Positions 27,103 through 36,087 of a DNA stretch of 64,000 bases are shown here, piece after piece. Made by a program: the position numbers and the translations under genes. Positions within the stretch are counted from its first letter, which is position 1. Every line of letters begins with the position of its first letter. Source of the stretch: Streptomyces xylophagus (lineage in GTDB: Bacteria; Actinomycetota; Actinomycetes; Streptomycetales; Streptomycetaceae); NCBI RefSeq assembly GCF_000716435.1, contig NZ_JNWO01000025.1:1-64000 (forward strand), in the 5' to 3' direction. Below the pieces are notes generated by a model. That model saw nothing but the letters and a program-made list of their open reading frames with translations, ran no database searches and was not told where the DNA came from.

Positions 27103-27124
27103 AGGGGCGCGGGGAACTGCGCGA
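27103..27124 (-). repeat. dispersed Streptomyces intergenic repeat, copy 1
   Basis: On the minus strand, a 22-base core (TCGCGCAGTTCCCCGCGCCCCT) is identical to one at 61213-61234. Both are followed by an imperfect complementary GGGGCGC arm that would fold into a hairpin. I recognise this as a repeat found between many Streptomyces genes. Here it lies in the 112-base gap inside the MksF-E-B-like operon, where it could attenuate transcription or protect the mRNA. Confidence 0.75.
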
Positions 27125-27164
27125 CCAGCCACAACGGACCCGCACCCGAACAACGACCAACCCA

Positions 27165-28691
27165 TCACGCCGCCTCACTCCGCCCCGCAGCCATCCCCGC
27201 CGCGTCCAAAAGGGCCATCCCCACAATCAGATCGGCCCCACCGAACTCCGGATCGTCCAACTCAACCCCGTCATCCACAGCGAACAACAACTTCGCCTCC
27301 CCCTGCCGATAAGCAGTACCAACGGGCGGACTGGCCGCATGCACGGCCAACAGGGCAACCAGATAAGGAAGTTCCGCATCCCGCCGACGCGCATCGGCAA
27401 GCAACCCCGACAACCTCCGAGGCGCATCCGCAGGCAGATCGAGCAACTCCATCGCCGCAGCCAACTGCTCCTCACTGAACCGACTGTCGTCCGGCGTCGC
27501 GATGAGATCCGGCTCCGGCATCTCCGCCCCGAGATGCTCCCGCTCCTGAGGCGGCGTGAGCAGTATCTCGACGAGGTCACCCACCCGGACGGACACCGGT
27601 GTACGCAACCCGGTACCGCGAGCGAAGAACGCGTCCGTGACCCGGATCGCCTGCTCCAGGGGCAACGGCAGAACGGGCGAGACGAGATGCCCGTAGAGGT
27701 CTATCCCTGACGTAGTCATCGGCGTGGCGAAGGCCTGCCGATCCTGCTCGGCACGGAACAGCGGCCCGGCCTCCAGAAGACGCGACTGAAGCTGCGTGTG
27801 CCGCCGGATGCAGTCCTTGACGATGTCGACCAACTCGGCCGCACGCCGCTTCTGTTCGGCGTCCTCGGACTCGTCACGGGCCTTGCGGATATTGGTCAGG
27901 ATCGCGTTCTCGTGGCGGTACCGATCAGCAACGTGGTCGAGGGCCTCGGCGATCATGTCCGGCACGGCGTTGAGCCAGTCCACCGCGCGGACATTCCGCC
28001 GCGTGGCATCCAACGCGCGGCGAAGCGTCTCCGAGTACTGCACGGTCCGATACCGAGCCTGCTCCGCGGCGAGTTGCGCGTCGGCGAGCCGACCACGACT
28101 GATCAGCACCTCCAGCTTGACCTCGGCGGCGATCTGCGCGCTGGTGACGTCGGTGTCGAGGGCGCCCACGAGGACGTTGACGGCCTCGTCGGTCGTACGG
28201 AGGTAGACGCTGCCGCCGTAGCCGGGGACCTCCTCGATCAGCTTGAAGTCGTAGTCGCGGCGCACATACGTGCCGTCCTGGGCGAACGTGCCGTACACCG
28301 TGCGGAAGCCGCGGTCGACGCTGCCGACGTTGATCAGGTTCTCCAGGACCCAGCGGGCCACGCGCTCGTGCTCGACGACAGGTCGGCGCGGGGCCTGGGC
28401 GGCGATGCGCGGGATGAGCCTGGCCACTATCTGGTCGTGGTCCGCGCCGGTGTCGAAGTCCATGTTGAGGGTGACCAGGTCGATGGCGGCGAGGGCCACC
28501 TCGGACATGCCGTACACCGAGTACTCGCCCGCGAGGTTGGCCTTGCGTGCGTCGAGGTCGTGCAGCGGCGCGGTGCAGGCGAGCGCGCGCAGTCGCCGCG
28601 CCAGTCCCTCGTCGGCGGCCGGGCCCGGGGCGGGGCGCGGCCCCGCGCTGAACTGGGGCGGAACGCTGTCCGTCGATGCAGGCGAAGTCAC
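27165..28691 (-). CDS. MksF/MukF-like kleisin subunit candidate
   Basis: The protein has 508 residues from the GTG at 28691 (a longer frame to 28754 is possible; no strong ribosome binding site decides). The N-terminal part (residues 60-180) looks like a helical/winged-helix domain. It is followed by a long helical stretch (about 190-330, e.g. LRRALDATRRNVRAVDWLNA and KARDESEDAEQKRRAAELVD) that could be a MukF-like four-helix region. A beta-rich C-terminus contains VRVGDLVEILLTPP. It is the first gene of the three-gene operon. No nuclease or Toprim motif is seen. Assignment is by architecture and gene order. Confidence 0.55.
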   Translation of the reverse strand: MTSPASTDSVPPQFSAGPRPAPGPAADEGLARRLRALACTAPLHDLDARKANLAGEYSVYGMSEVALAAIDLVTLNMDFDTGADHDQIVARLIPRIAAQAPRRPVVEHERVARWVLENLINVGSVDRGFRTVYGTFAQDGTYVRRDYDFKLIEEVPGYGGSVYLRTTDEAVNVLVGALDTDVTSAQIAAEVKLEVLISRGRLADAQLAAEQARYRTVQYSETLRRALDATRRNVRAVDWLNAVPDMIAEALDHVADRYRHENAILTNIRKARDESEDAEQKRRAAELVDIVKDCIRRHTQLQSRLLEAGPLFRAEQDRQAFATPMTTSGIDLYGHLVSPVLPLPLEQAIRVTDAFFARGTGLRTPVSVRVGDLVEILLTPPQEREHLGAEMPEPDLIATPDDSRFSEEQLAAAMELLDLPADAPRRLSGLLADARRRDAELPYLVALLAVHAASPPVGTAYRQGEAKLLFAVDDGVELDDPEFGGADLIVGMALLDAAGMAAGRSEAA

Positions 28692-28792
28692 GCTGCACAG
28701 ACTAGGTCCTCGGTCTGACAACGACCCAAACGACGCAGAAGCGACTACCGTCACAGCCGCGTGCGCGGGGTCCGCCGAGGGCCGCGCCGCCC

Positions 28793-29500
28793 TCAGTCGA
28801 GCACCGTTCCGTCCTCGCCGACCCGTTGCCGGTACGCCTCGACGACCCGCTTCAGCGAGTCGTCGAGGTAGACCGCGAGCAGTTTCTCGGCCTCGGTGCG
28901 GTCGCCCGCCTGGAGGGCCTGGAGGATCAGGCGGTTGCGCTGGAGGTACGGCTCGTGGAGGGCCTTCGGGTCGTCCACGAGGTGGAAGGCGAGCCGGAGT
29001 TCGGCGAAGACGCTGCGCATCAGCTCGTCGGTGCGGGCACTACCGGCGAGGGCGACCAGTTCCCGGTGGAAGTGGATGTTGGCCGTACCCACTCCTTTCC
29101 AGTCATCCTCGACGGACGCCAACTGCCCCTCCGTCACGGCCGCGGCGAGCTGTTCGAGGGCGTACGGCGGCTCGCCCAGTCCTCGGACGACGGCGCACTC
29201 GACGAGCCGGCGGGTGCGGTAGATGTCCTCGACGTCCTCGACGGTGAGGACCCGGACGAAGACGCCCCGGTTCAACTCGTGGACGAGCAGCCGCTCGTGC
29301 GTGAGCAGCCGGAACGACTCGCGGAGTGTGTTGCGCGACACACCGAGAGCGCCGCCGATGCTGTCCTCCGAGAGCCGGGTGCCCGGCGGGAAATAGCCGT
29401 CGGCGATCCGGCTTCGGAGGATGTCCGAGACGCGTTCCGCGGTGCTCGTACGGCCCAGGAGGGCGCGGTCGTCGGCCAGTCCCGCCATCTGCTCTGCCAT
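28793..29500 (-). CDS. GntR-family transcriptional regulator, FCD subfamily
   Basis: The 235-residue protein has an N-terminal winged helix ([48 protein letters not shown]). Its C-terminal all-helical FCD ligand domain carries the metal-binding residues in (N)IHFHRELV and the later His. It is divergent from the MFS-DUF1445-pxpABC operon, with a perfect palindrome between them, so it is the likely regulator of 5-oxoproline or D-glutamate use. The start has only a weak ribosome binding site. Confidence 0.9.
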   Translation of the reverse strand: MAEQMAGLADDRALLGRTSTAERVSDILRSRIADGYFPPGTRLSEDSIGGALGVSRNTLRESFRLLTHERLLVHELNRGVFVRVLTVEDVEDIYRTRRLVECAVVRGLGEPPYALEQLAAAVTEGQLASVEDDWKGVGTANIHFHRELVALAGSARTDELMRSVFAELRLAFHLVDDPKALHEPYLQRNRLILQALQAGDRTEAEKLLAVYLDDSLKRVVEAYRQRVGEDGTVLD

Positions 29501-29548
29501 GCCCGGAATTCAACCGCAGATACAAGAACGAAACAACATGCCTCTTGA

Positions 29549-29567
29549 AGGATCGTTCAACGATCCT
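29549..29567. promoter_or_regulatory. GntR operator candidate upstream of the pxp operon
   Basis: AGGATCGTTCAACGATCCT is a perfect 19-base palindrome with a single central base, the size and symmetry of FCD-type GntR operators. It lies between the divergent regulator (start 29500) and the MFS gene (start 29671), about where promoters of both would be. Its core recurs at 33387-33402. Confidence 0.75.
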
Positions 29568-29670
29568 CTATTTTGCTTCGCATGGCGCCTCCCGCTCACC
29601 CCGGCGTCGACGGCTTCCGCACGGCACGGCTCAGTCCCAGCACCCTCCGTCCTCCCTCTGCGAGGTGCAC

Positions 29671-30990
29671 ATGAGCACGACCCCTCCACCTCAGGCCCTG
29701 AACACCGGCGCACACCCGGACGCGGACGAACTCACCGCCGACGACGGCGCGTTGGCCTGGTTCCGTGCGCTCGGTCCGAACGGCCGCCGCGCCTTCGCCG
29801 GCGCGTTCGGCGGCTATGCGCTGGACTCCTACGACTACTTCACGCTGCCGCTGAGCATGGTCGCGCTGGCCGCGTACTTCGGCCTGGACAGCGGCCAGAC
29901 CGGCCTGTTCACGACGGTCACGCTGGTCGTCTCCGCGGTCGGGGGCGCCGCCGCGGGCGTCTTCGCCGACCGGGTCGGCCGCGTCAAGGCCCTGATGATC
30001 ACGGTGATCACCTACGCCGTCTTCACCGTGGCCTGCGGCTTCGCACCCAACTACGAGACCCTGCTGGTGTTCCGTGCCCTCCAGGGCCTCGGTTTCGGCG
30101 GCGAGTGGGCGGTCGGCGCGATCCTGGTCGCCGAGTACGCGAGCCCCAAGCACCGCGGCCGTACTCTCGGCGCGATCCAGAGCTCCTGGGCGGTCGGCTG
30201 GGCGCTGGCCGCGATCGTCTACACGCTGGTCTTCTCGTTCCTCGGCGACGACCTGGCCTGGCGGGTGATGTTCTGGACCGGCGCGCTGCCCGCGCTGCTG
30301 GTGATCTGGGTACGGCGCCGGGTGCACGACGCCCCGGAGGCGACGGCCGTGCGCGAGCAGAACTCCCAGAAGGGTTCGTTCGCGGCGATCTTCAAGCCGG
30401 GCACGGCGCAGGCACCGGGCCTGCTGCGCACGACGGTCTTCGCGGGCCTGCTCTCCACCGGCGTCCAGGGCGGCTACTACACCCTCGCCACCTGGGTGCC
30501 GACATACCTCAAGACGGAGCGCGGTCTGTCGGTCGTCGGCACCGGCGCCTATCTGACCTTCCTGATCTCCGGCGCCTTCCTGGGCTACCTCACCGGCGGC
30601 TACCTCACCGACGTGCTGGGCCGCAAACGCAACATCTGGCTCTTCGCGCTGCTCTCGGCGATCTCCATCCTGGTGTACACGCACATCCCCAGCGGCGCCA
30701 ACACCCTTCTCCTGGTGCTCGGTTTCCCGCTCGGGTTCTGCATGTCGGCGATCTTCAGTGGCTTCGGCTCGTACCTGAGCGAGCTGTACCCGACGGCACT
30801 GCGCGGCACGGGACAGGGCTTCACGTACAACACGGGCCGCGCGGTGGGCGCCGTCTTCCCGACGCTGGTGGGCTTCCTGGCCGACAGTTGGGGTGTGGGC
30901 GGCGCACTCGTCTTCGGGGCGATCGGCTACGCCATCGCGGCGCTGGCGCTCCTGGGGCTGCCGGAGACCCGCGGAAAGGAACTCGAGTGA
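29671..30990 (+). CDS. MFS transporter, metabolite:H+ symporter type
   Basis: The 439-residue protein has twelve predicted helices. The loop 2-3 motif is DRVGRVKAL. Sequence blocks such as [16 protein letters not shown] and [20 protein letters not shown] are typical of sugar/organic acid (sialate/aromatic acid) MFS transporters. A GAGG site lies before the ATG. Its last codons overlap the GTG of the DUF1445 gene, so the two are translationally coupled. By context it may import 5-oxoproline, glutamate or a related compound (inference). Confidence 0.88.
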   Translation: MSTTPPPQALNTGAHPDADELTADDGALAWFRALGPNGRRAFAGAFGGYALDSYDYFTLPLSMVALAAYFGLDSGQTGLFTTVTLVVSAVGGAAAGVFADRVGRVKALMITVITYAVFTVACGFAPNYETLLVFRALQGLGFGGEWAVGAILVAEYASPKHRGRTLGAIQSSWAVGWALAAIVYTLVFSFLGDDLAWRVMFWTGALPALLVIWVRRRVHDAPEATAVREQNSQKGSFAAIFKPGTAQAPGLLRTTVFAGLLSTGVQGGYYTLATWVPTYLKTERGLSVVGTGAYLTFLISGAFLGYLTGGYLTDVLGRKRNIWLFALLSAISILVYTHIPSGANTLLLVLGFPLGFCMSAIFSGFGSYLSELYPTALRGTGQGFTYNTGRAVGAVFPTLVGFLADSWGVGGALVFGAIGYAIAALALLGLPETRGKELE

Positions 30991-31808
30991 ACCGCACGGA
31001 GGACCGCCCCCTGACCCTCGTCGACGAGCACGCGCACGCGTGGACCCCTCGTTCCGCCAGGGCCCGCTTCCGGGCCGGTCTCACGGGTCCCACGGCCGGG
31101 GTCGCGGCGGGCCACACCCAGGTCAACCTGATCTCGGTGCCCGCCGACTGGGCCTACGACATGCTGCTGTTCTGCCAGCGCAACCCGAAGCCCTGTCCGG
31201 TGCTCGATGTCACGGACGCCGGCTCCTGGAGGACGGTGCTCGCGGACGGCGCGGACCTGCGCACCGATCTGCCGCGCTACCGGGTGTGGCGGGACGGCGA
31301 GTTGGTGGACGAGCCGACGGACGTCCGGGCGTACTGGCGCGACGACCTGGTGTCGTTCCTGATCGGCTGCAGCTTCACCTTCGAGTGGTCGCTGAGCGAG
31401 GCGGGCGTCCCGATCCGGCACATCGAGCAGGGCCGCAACGTCCCGATGTACGTGACCAGTCGCCCGTGCCGTCCGGCGGGGCGGCTGCACGGCCCGATGG
31501 TGGTGTCGATGCGCCCGGTGCCTCCGGAGCATCTGGCGACGGCGATCCGGGAGACCGCGCTGCTCCCGGCGGTGCACGGCAGCCCCGTACACTGCGGCGA
31601 TCCCTCGGGGCTCGGCATCGAGGACCTCGGCCGCCCTGACTTCGGTGATCCGGTGGATGCCGCGCCGGACGACATCCCGGTGTTCTGGGCCTGCGGAGTG
31701 ACCCCGCAGGCCGCGGTGATGGCGTCCCGCCCGCCATTCGCCCTCACGCACGCGCCGGGCCAGATGTTCGTCACCGACGCCCGCGACGAGCAGTACCGCG
31801 TCGCCTGA
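30987..31808 (+). CDS. DUF1445 putative hydro-lyase / D-glutamate cyclase-like protein
   Basis: This 273-residue protein of the DUF1445 (YcsI) family has the motif blocks [37 protein letters not shown], and a C-terminal CGVTPQ and [11 protein letters not shown]. The family is annotated as a putative hydro-lyase. A related domain is found in mammalian D-glutamate cyclase, which makes 5-oxo-D-proline (family knowledge), and that would fit the pxp genes that follow. The GTG start overlaps the MFS stop and has GGAAAGGA upstream. Confidence 0.85.
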   Translation: MNRTEDRPLTLVDEHAHAWTPRSARARFRAGLTGPTAGVAAGHTQVNLISVPADWAYDMLLFCQRNPKPCPVLDVTDAGSWRTVLADGADLRTDLPRYRVWRDGELVDEPTDVRAYWRDDLVSFLIGCSFTFEWSLSEAGVPIRHIEQGRNVPMYVTSRPCRPAGRLHGPMVVSMRPVPPEHLATAIRETALLPAVHGSPVHCGDPSGLGIEDLGRPDFGDPVDAAPDDIPVFWACGVTPQAAVMASRPPFALTHAPGQMFVTDARDEQYRVA

Positions 31809-31820
31809 CCAGGAGAGATG

Positions 31821-32573
31821 ATGATCGATCTGAACGCCGACCTCGGCGAGGGCTTCGGCCGCTGGCATCTCACCGACGACGAACAGCTGTTGTCCGTCGT
31901 CACCAGCGCCAACGTGGCCTGCGGCTTCCACGCCGGGGACCCGGTCACCATGCGGCGGGTGTGCGAGCTGGCGGCCGAGCGCGGGGTCCGAGTCGGCGCG
32001 CAGGTGTCCTACCGGGACCTGGCGGGGTTCGGGCGGCGCGCGATGGACGTGCCGCCCGCCGAGCTGGCGGCCGAAGTGGCATACCAGATCGGCGCCTTGG
32101 AGGTGTTCGCCCGGGCAGCGGGCACGCGCGTGTCGTACGTCAAGCCGCACGGCGCGCTCTACAACCGGATCGTGCACGACCGCGAGCAGGCCGCCGCGGT
32201 GATCGAGGGCGTGCTCCTGGCCGACGCCTCGCTGCCCGTGCTCGGGCTGCCCGGCTCGGTCGTGCTCGAACTGGCCGCGAAGGCGGGGCTGCCGGCCGTC
32301 ACGGAGGCGTTCGCGGACCGCGCGTACACGGACGAGGGCACGCTCGTGCCGCGCGGCCGGGACGGCGCGGTGATCACCGACCCCGACGCGGTCGTGGAGC
32401 GCTCACTGAGCCTGGCCGGCTCCGGGGTGGTCACCGCGCTCTCCGGGGCGCGTATCGAGGTACGGGCCCGCTCCCTGTGCCTGCACGGGGACACGCCCGG
32501 CGCGGTCGACCTGGCCCGCAGGGTCCGCGCGCGGCTCCTGGAGTCGGGTGTCCGGGTGGAGGCCTTCGCGTGA
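31821..32573 (+). CDS. pxpA: 5-oxoprolinase subunit A (LamB/YcsF family)
   Basis: The 250-residue LamB/YcsF protein has an N-terminal DLNADLGEGFG, ANVACGFHAGDP and VKPHGALYN. With PxpB and PxpC it forms the bacterial ATP-dependent 5-oxoprolinase that opens 5-oxo-L-proline to glutamate. Two ATGs lie in tandem at 31818 and 31821; the second is better spaced from AGGAGA. It overlaps pxpB by GTGA. Confidence 0.93.
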   Translation: MIDLNADLGEGFGRWHLTDDEQLLSVVTSANVACGFHAGDPVTMRRVCELAAERGVRVGAQVSYRDLAGFGRRAMDVPPAELAAEVAYQIGALEVFARAAGTRVSYVKPHGALYNRIVHDREQAAAVIEGVLLADASLPVLGLPGSVVLELAAKAGLPAVTEAFADRAYTDEGTLVPRGRDGAVITDPDAVVERSLSLAGSGVVTALSGARIEVRARSLCLHGDTPGAVDLARRVRARLLESGVRVEAFA

Positions 32574-33187
32574 GGGCCCTGCCCGTCGGGGACGACGCGC
32601 TGCTCGTCGAGGTCGCCTCCGGGGAGGAGGCACAGGCCGTCCACGCGGAGCTGCTGCGCCGCCGCGCGGAGGGCCTGCTCACCGTCCGCGAGATCGTCCC
32701 CGCCGCCCGCACGGTCCTCCTCGACGGCCTCGCCGACCCGGCCCGTCTGGCCTCCGAACTGACCGCCTCCGACGTACCCCCCGCTCCCCCACGCACGGGT
32801 GACGTGATCGAGCTCCCGGTGCGTTACGACGGCCCGGACCTCGCCGACGTCGCCGCCCTGTGGAACGTCCCCGAGCAGGAGGTGGGGCGCATCCACGCGG
32901 CCACCGAGTTCCGCGTCGCCTTCTGCGGGTTCGCCCCCGGCTTCGGCTACCTCACCGGCCTCCCGGCCCGCTACGACGTCCCGCGCCGGGCCACCCCGCG
33001 CACGGCCGTCCACGCCGGTGCCGTGGGCCTGGCGGGCCCGTACACCGGCGTGTATCCCCGTGCGTCGCCCGGCGGTTGGCAGTTGATCGGCACGACGGAC
33101 GCGGTCCTGTGGGACCCCGCGCGCGTGCCGGCCGCGCTGCTGTCGCCGGGCACGCGCGTGCGCTTCGTCCCGGTGGCGGACGTATGA
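32570..33187 (+). CDS. pxpB: 5-oxoprolinase subunit B (allophanate hydrolase subunit 1-like)
   Basis: The 205-residue KipI/PxpB-family protein has FCGFAPGFGYLTGLP and RTAVHAGAVGLAG, the standard motifs. Its GTG start overlaps the pxpA stop and its stop overlaps the pxpC ATG, so the three subunits are translationally coupled. Confidence 0.92.
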   Translation: MRALPVGDDALLVEVASGEEAQAVHAELLRRRAEGLLTVREIVPAARTVLLDGLADPARLASELTASDVPPAPPRTGDVIELPVRYDGPDLADVAALWNVPEQEVGRIHAATEFRVAFCGFAPGFGYLTGLPARYDVPRRATPRTAVHAGAVGLAGPYTGVYPRASPGGWQLIGTTDAVLWDPARVPAALLSPGTRVRFVPVADV

Positions 33188-34053
33188 CGGACCACGCCTT
33201 CGCCGTCGTACGGGCCGGGGCCCTGACCACCGTGCAGGACCTGGGACGGCCCGGACACGCACACCTGGGGGTGCCACGTTCCGGAGCGCTCGACGGGCCC
33301 GCGGCCGCACTCGTCAACCGGCTGGTCGGCAATCCGCCCGAAGCGGCCGTCCTGGAGACGACCCTCAACGGCTGTGCCGTACGGCCTCGTTCAACGATCC
33401 TCGTGGCTGTCGGTGGCGCGCCCTGCCCGGTCACGGTGGACGGGCGGCCCGTCGCCTGGGGAGCACCCGTGCACGTGCCGGCCGGGGCGCTCCTGGAGAT
33501 CGGAGTGGCAGTCTCCGGAGTACGCAGTTACGTCGCCTTCGCCGGCGGAGTCGCCGTAGAACCCGTACTCGGCAGCCGCTCCACGGACCTGCTGTCCGGG
33601 CTCGGCCCTGCGCCGCTCACGAACGGCGCCATACTGCCCGTGGGATCTTTGACGAGCCTCCACGCGCGCGTGGACGTCGCCCCGCAGCCGCGCCCCCCGA
33701 TCGAGCTCGTCCTGCGGGTGACCCTGGGGCCCCGCGTCGACTGGTTCACGCCGGAAGCCGTACGGGCGTTCACGTCACGCGTCTACCGGGTGTCCTCGGC
33801 GAGCAACCGGATCGGACTGCGCACCGAGGGGCCCGCCCTGGAGCGGGCCCTGACCGGTGAACTCCCCAGTGAGGGCATGGTCCTCGGTGCCGTCCAGGTT
33901 CCCCCGGACGGCCGCCCTGTTGTCTTCCTCGCCGACCATCCGACCACCGGCGGCTACCCAGTGATCGCCGTCGTCCGCGCCACGGACCTCCCGGCGGCCG
34001 CGCAGGCGGTGCCCGGAACCCCGGTCCGTTTCGTGGCCGTGCGGCGCCGCTGA
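33184..34053 (+). CDS. pxpC: 5-oxoprolinase subunit C (allophanate hydrolase subunit 2-like)
   Basis: The 289-residue KipA/PxpC biotin-dependent-carboxylase-like protein has TVQDLGRPGHAHLGVPRSGA near the start. Further landmarks are YVAFAGGV and RLSS-like VSSASNRIGLRTEGPAL, then SEGMVLGAVQVPPDGRPVVF and DHPTTGGYPVIAVV. It ends only 13 bases from the convergent SGNH hydrolase stop. A copy of the operator core lies inside it at 33387-33402. Confidence 0.93.
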   Translation: MTDHAFAVVRAGALTTVQDLGRPGHAHLGVPRSGALDGPAAALVNRLVGNPPEAAVLETTLNGCAVRPRSTILVAVGGAPCPVTVDGRPVAWGAPVHVPAGALLEIGVAVSGVRSYVAFAGGVAVEPVLGSRSTDLLSGLGPAPLTNGAILPVGSLTSLHARVDVAPQPRPPIELVLRVTLGPRVDWFTPEAVRAFTSRVYRVSSASNRIGLRTEGPALERALTGELPSEGMVLGAVQVPPDGRPVVFLADHPTTGGYPVIAVVRATDLPAAAQAVPGTPVRFVAVRRR

Positions 34054-34066
34054 GGCCCCTGACGCC

Positions 34067-34927
34067 CTATGCGGGGTCGGGTTGCTCCTGCTGCACCGAC
34101 AGGGAGGCCAGTGCCATCGACACCGCGTGGGACGCGCTCAGGTCGAGCCGTCCACTCGTGCCCCGCGCGCGGTGGCGCATCTCGTCGGCGGCCAGCCTGA
34201 GGAGCTGCGGCAGCAGGTCGGTGCAGCGGCGTGCCACCCACCCGGTGCCCGCAGTCGCCAGCCACAACAGGCTGGCCGACTTGGTGGGCACCGGGAACTC
34301 GGGCTCGGGTGACGGTGCGACCCCCGAGGCCACACCCTCCTCCGCGAGCAACGCGTGGAAACGCAGGGCTAGTTGACGATGTCCCCGCTCACCGGGGTGC
34401 AGTCGGTCCGCGCTCCAGATCGCGCGGTCCATGATCCACTCGCCCTCCGCCGCGTGCAGATGCACGGCCCCGTACCGCTCGGAGAGCGCGTGCACCACGG
34501 TGTTCACGGCGCGCTGCCGCCGGGCGAGCGGGCGGGCCAGCGCGCCCGGGAGGCCGAGCATCGCGCCCGGGTCGGGAAGACAGGCCGTGAGCAGGACCGC
34601 GCCCTGCTCGGTGAAGGCCGCGTAGACCTCGTCGAGCCGGGCGGCGACGGCCTGGATGTCGAAGGTGCAGCGCAGGGTGTCGTTGACGCCTATGACGACG
34701 GACACGACGTCCGGGTTCAGGGCGAGCCCGGCCGGGGTCTGCCGTTCCAGCACGTCCCGCGTCTGCGCCCCGCTGACCGCCAGGTTCGTGAACTCCACGG
34801 CTTCGTCGGGCTGTTGGGCCAGCCCGTCGGCGAGCAGCGCGGCCCAACCGCGCCACGCCTCGCCGACGGGATCGCCCACGCCCTCGGTGAGCGAGTCACC
34901 GAGGGCGACGAAACGGACCGTGCTCAT
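34067..34927 (-). CDS. SGNH/GDSL-family hydrolase
   Basis: The 286-residue protein has block I ALGDSLTEGVGDP (nucleophile Ser in GDSL), block III IGVNDT and block V SADRLHPGERGHR (catalytic Asp/His). No signal peptide is visible. It is presumably a cytoplasmic esterase or deacetylase; the substrate is unknown. The ATG has GGAGG 6 bases upstream and overlaps the stop of the preceding glycosyltransferase, so it is the last gene of a three-gene operon with two glycosyltransferases. It may edit the same glycolipid or glycan (inference). Confidence 0.9.
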   Translation of the reverse strand: MSTVRFVALGDSLTEGVGDPVGEAWRGWAALLADGLAQQPDEAVEFTNLAVSGAQTRDVLERQTPAGLALNPDVVSVVIGVNDTLRCTFDIQAVAARLDEVYAAFTEQGAVLLTACLPDPGAMLGLPGALARPLARRQRAVNTVVHALSERYGAVHLHAAEGEWIMDRAIWSADRLHPGERGHRQLALRFHALLAEEGVASGVAPSPEPEFPVPTKSASLLWLATAGTGWVARRCTDLLPQLLRLAADEMRHRARGTSGRLDLSASHAVSMALASLSVQQEQPDPA

Positions 34928-36087
34928 GCCACGCCTCCGGGCACGAAGCGCCGTACCGGGACATCCGCGTCGTGGGCCGCGAGGAACGCGTCGACCGCCG
35001 TGTGCCAGCCGAAACACTCCGCACGCGCGCGTGCAATCTCCCGCCGCTCCGCCTCGGGGCGTGCGAGCAGCATGTCCACGGCGTCCGCGAAGGCCCTCCC
35101 GTTGTCCGCGGCCATGGCACCGGCGGAGCCGATCACCTCGGGCAGCGCGGAGGACGCGCTGGCCACCACAGGTGTGCCGCAGGCCATCGCCTCCAGTGCG
35201 GCGAGCCCGAACGTCTCGGCGGGCCCGGGTGCCAGGCACACGTCGGCGGAGGCCTGGAGCGCCCCGAGCAGCCGCCGGTCGGAGACGTGCCCGAGGAAGA
35301 CGACCGGCAACCCGCGCTCCCGCGCCCGCTGTTCGAGCCGGGCGCGCAGCGGCCCGTCCCCGGCGACCACGAGGACCGCCCGCCGCCCGCGCCGTACCAG
35401 CGCCTCCAGGGCGTCGAGCGCCGTGCCGGGCTTCTTCTCCACGGAGAGCCTGGTGCAGGTCACCAGCAGAACCTGGTCCACGCGCGCGTACTCCGCGCGA
35501 ACCACCGGGTCCCGCAGGGCGGGACTGCGCCCCACCAGGTCGACGCCCAGCGGAGCCCGTACGACATTGCGGGCGCCGATGCGGACGAACTCCCGCTCGG
35601 CGAACTCCGTGGTGCACACCACGCGCGCGTAGGTGTGCGCCGTACGGACGTTGAGGGCGTCGGCGGTGCGCCGGGACATGTTCTCCGACATTCCCCAGGT
35701 GCGCAGGACGCCGTCGGCGGTCTCGTGGGACACCATCACGGCGGGGATCCGGGCCCGCCTGGCCCACTTGCCGGTCCAGCGCAGGGTCGTTCGGTCCGAG
35801 ACCTCCAGGCGGTCGGGGGCGAGTTGTTCCAGGAGGTTGGCCACGCGCCGCTTGTCGGCGAGGACTCGGTAGCCGCCGGTGCCGGGCAGCAGCGGCCCGG
35901 GCAGGGTGATGACCCGGCCCTGCTCGGTCTCACGGTCGGTGTGGCGCTCGCCGGGCACGATGAGGACCGGGTGGTGTCCGGCCTCCTTGAAGCCCTTGCC
36001 CAGCTCGCGCAGGGCGGTGCGCAGCCCCCCGGAGGAGGGGGCCACGAAGTTGGCGAGCCGCACGATCCTGAGGGAAGCGGTGTTCAT
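34924..36087 (-). CDS. glycosyltransferase family 4-type (GT-B)
   Basis: The 387-residue GT-B enzyme has an N-terminal SSGGLRTALRELGKGFKEAG acceptor motif. The C-terminal nucleotide-sugar domain has TRLSVEKKPGTALDA, VVAGDGPLRARL and the E-x7-E motif in PAETFGLAALEAMACGTPVV. It probably acts on the inner face of the membrane in glycolipid or polysaccharide synthesis. It overlaps the neighbouring glycosyltransferase upstream and the SGNH hydrolase downstream by ATGA. Confidence 0.88.
   Translation of the reverse strand: MNTASLRIVRLANFVAPSSGGLRTALRELGKGFKEAGHHPVLIVPGERHTDRETEQGRVITLPGPLLPGTGGYRVLADKRRVANLLEQLAPDRLEVSDRTTLRWTGKWARRARIPAVMVSHETADGVLRTWGMSENMSRRTADALNVRTAHTYARVVCTTEFAEREFVRIGARNVVRAPLGVDLVGRSPALRDPVVRAEYARVDQVLLVTCTRLSVEKKPGTALDALEALVRRGRRAVLVVAGDGPLRARLEQRARERGLPVVFLGHVSDRRLLGALQASADVCLAPGPAETFGLAALEAMACGTPVVASASSALPEVIGSAGAMAADNGRAFADAVDMLLARPEAERREIARARAECFGWHTAVDAFLAAHDADVPVRRFVPGGVA

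Noticed and set aside
21174..28691. Complete four-gene Wadjet defence system
   Set aside because: No Toprim/JetD-like nuclease gene is present beside the operon, and the SMC-like motifs do not match the Wadjet ATPases I remember closely enough to use that name.
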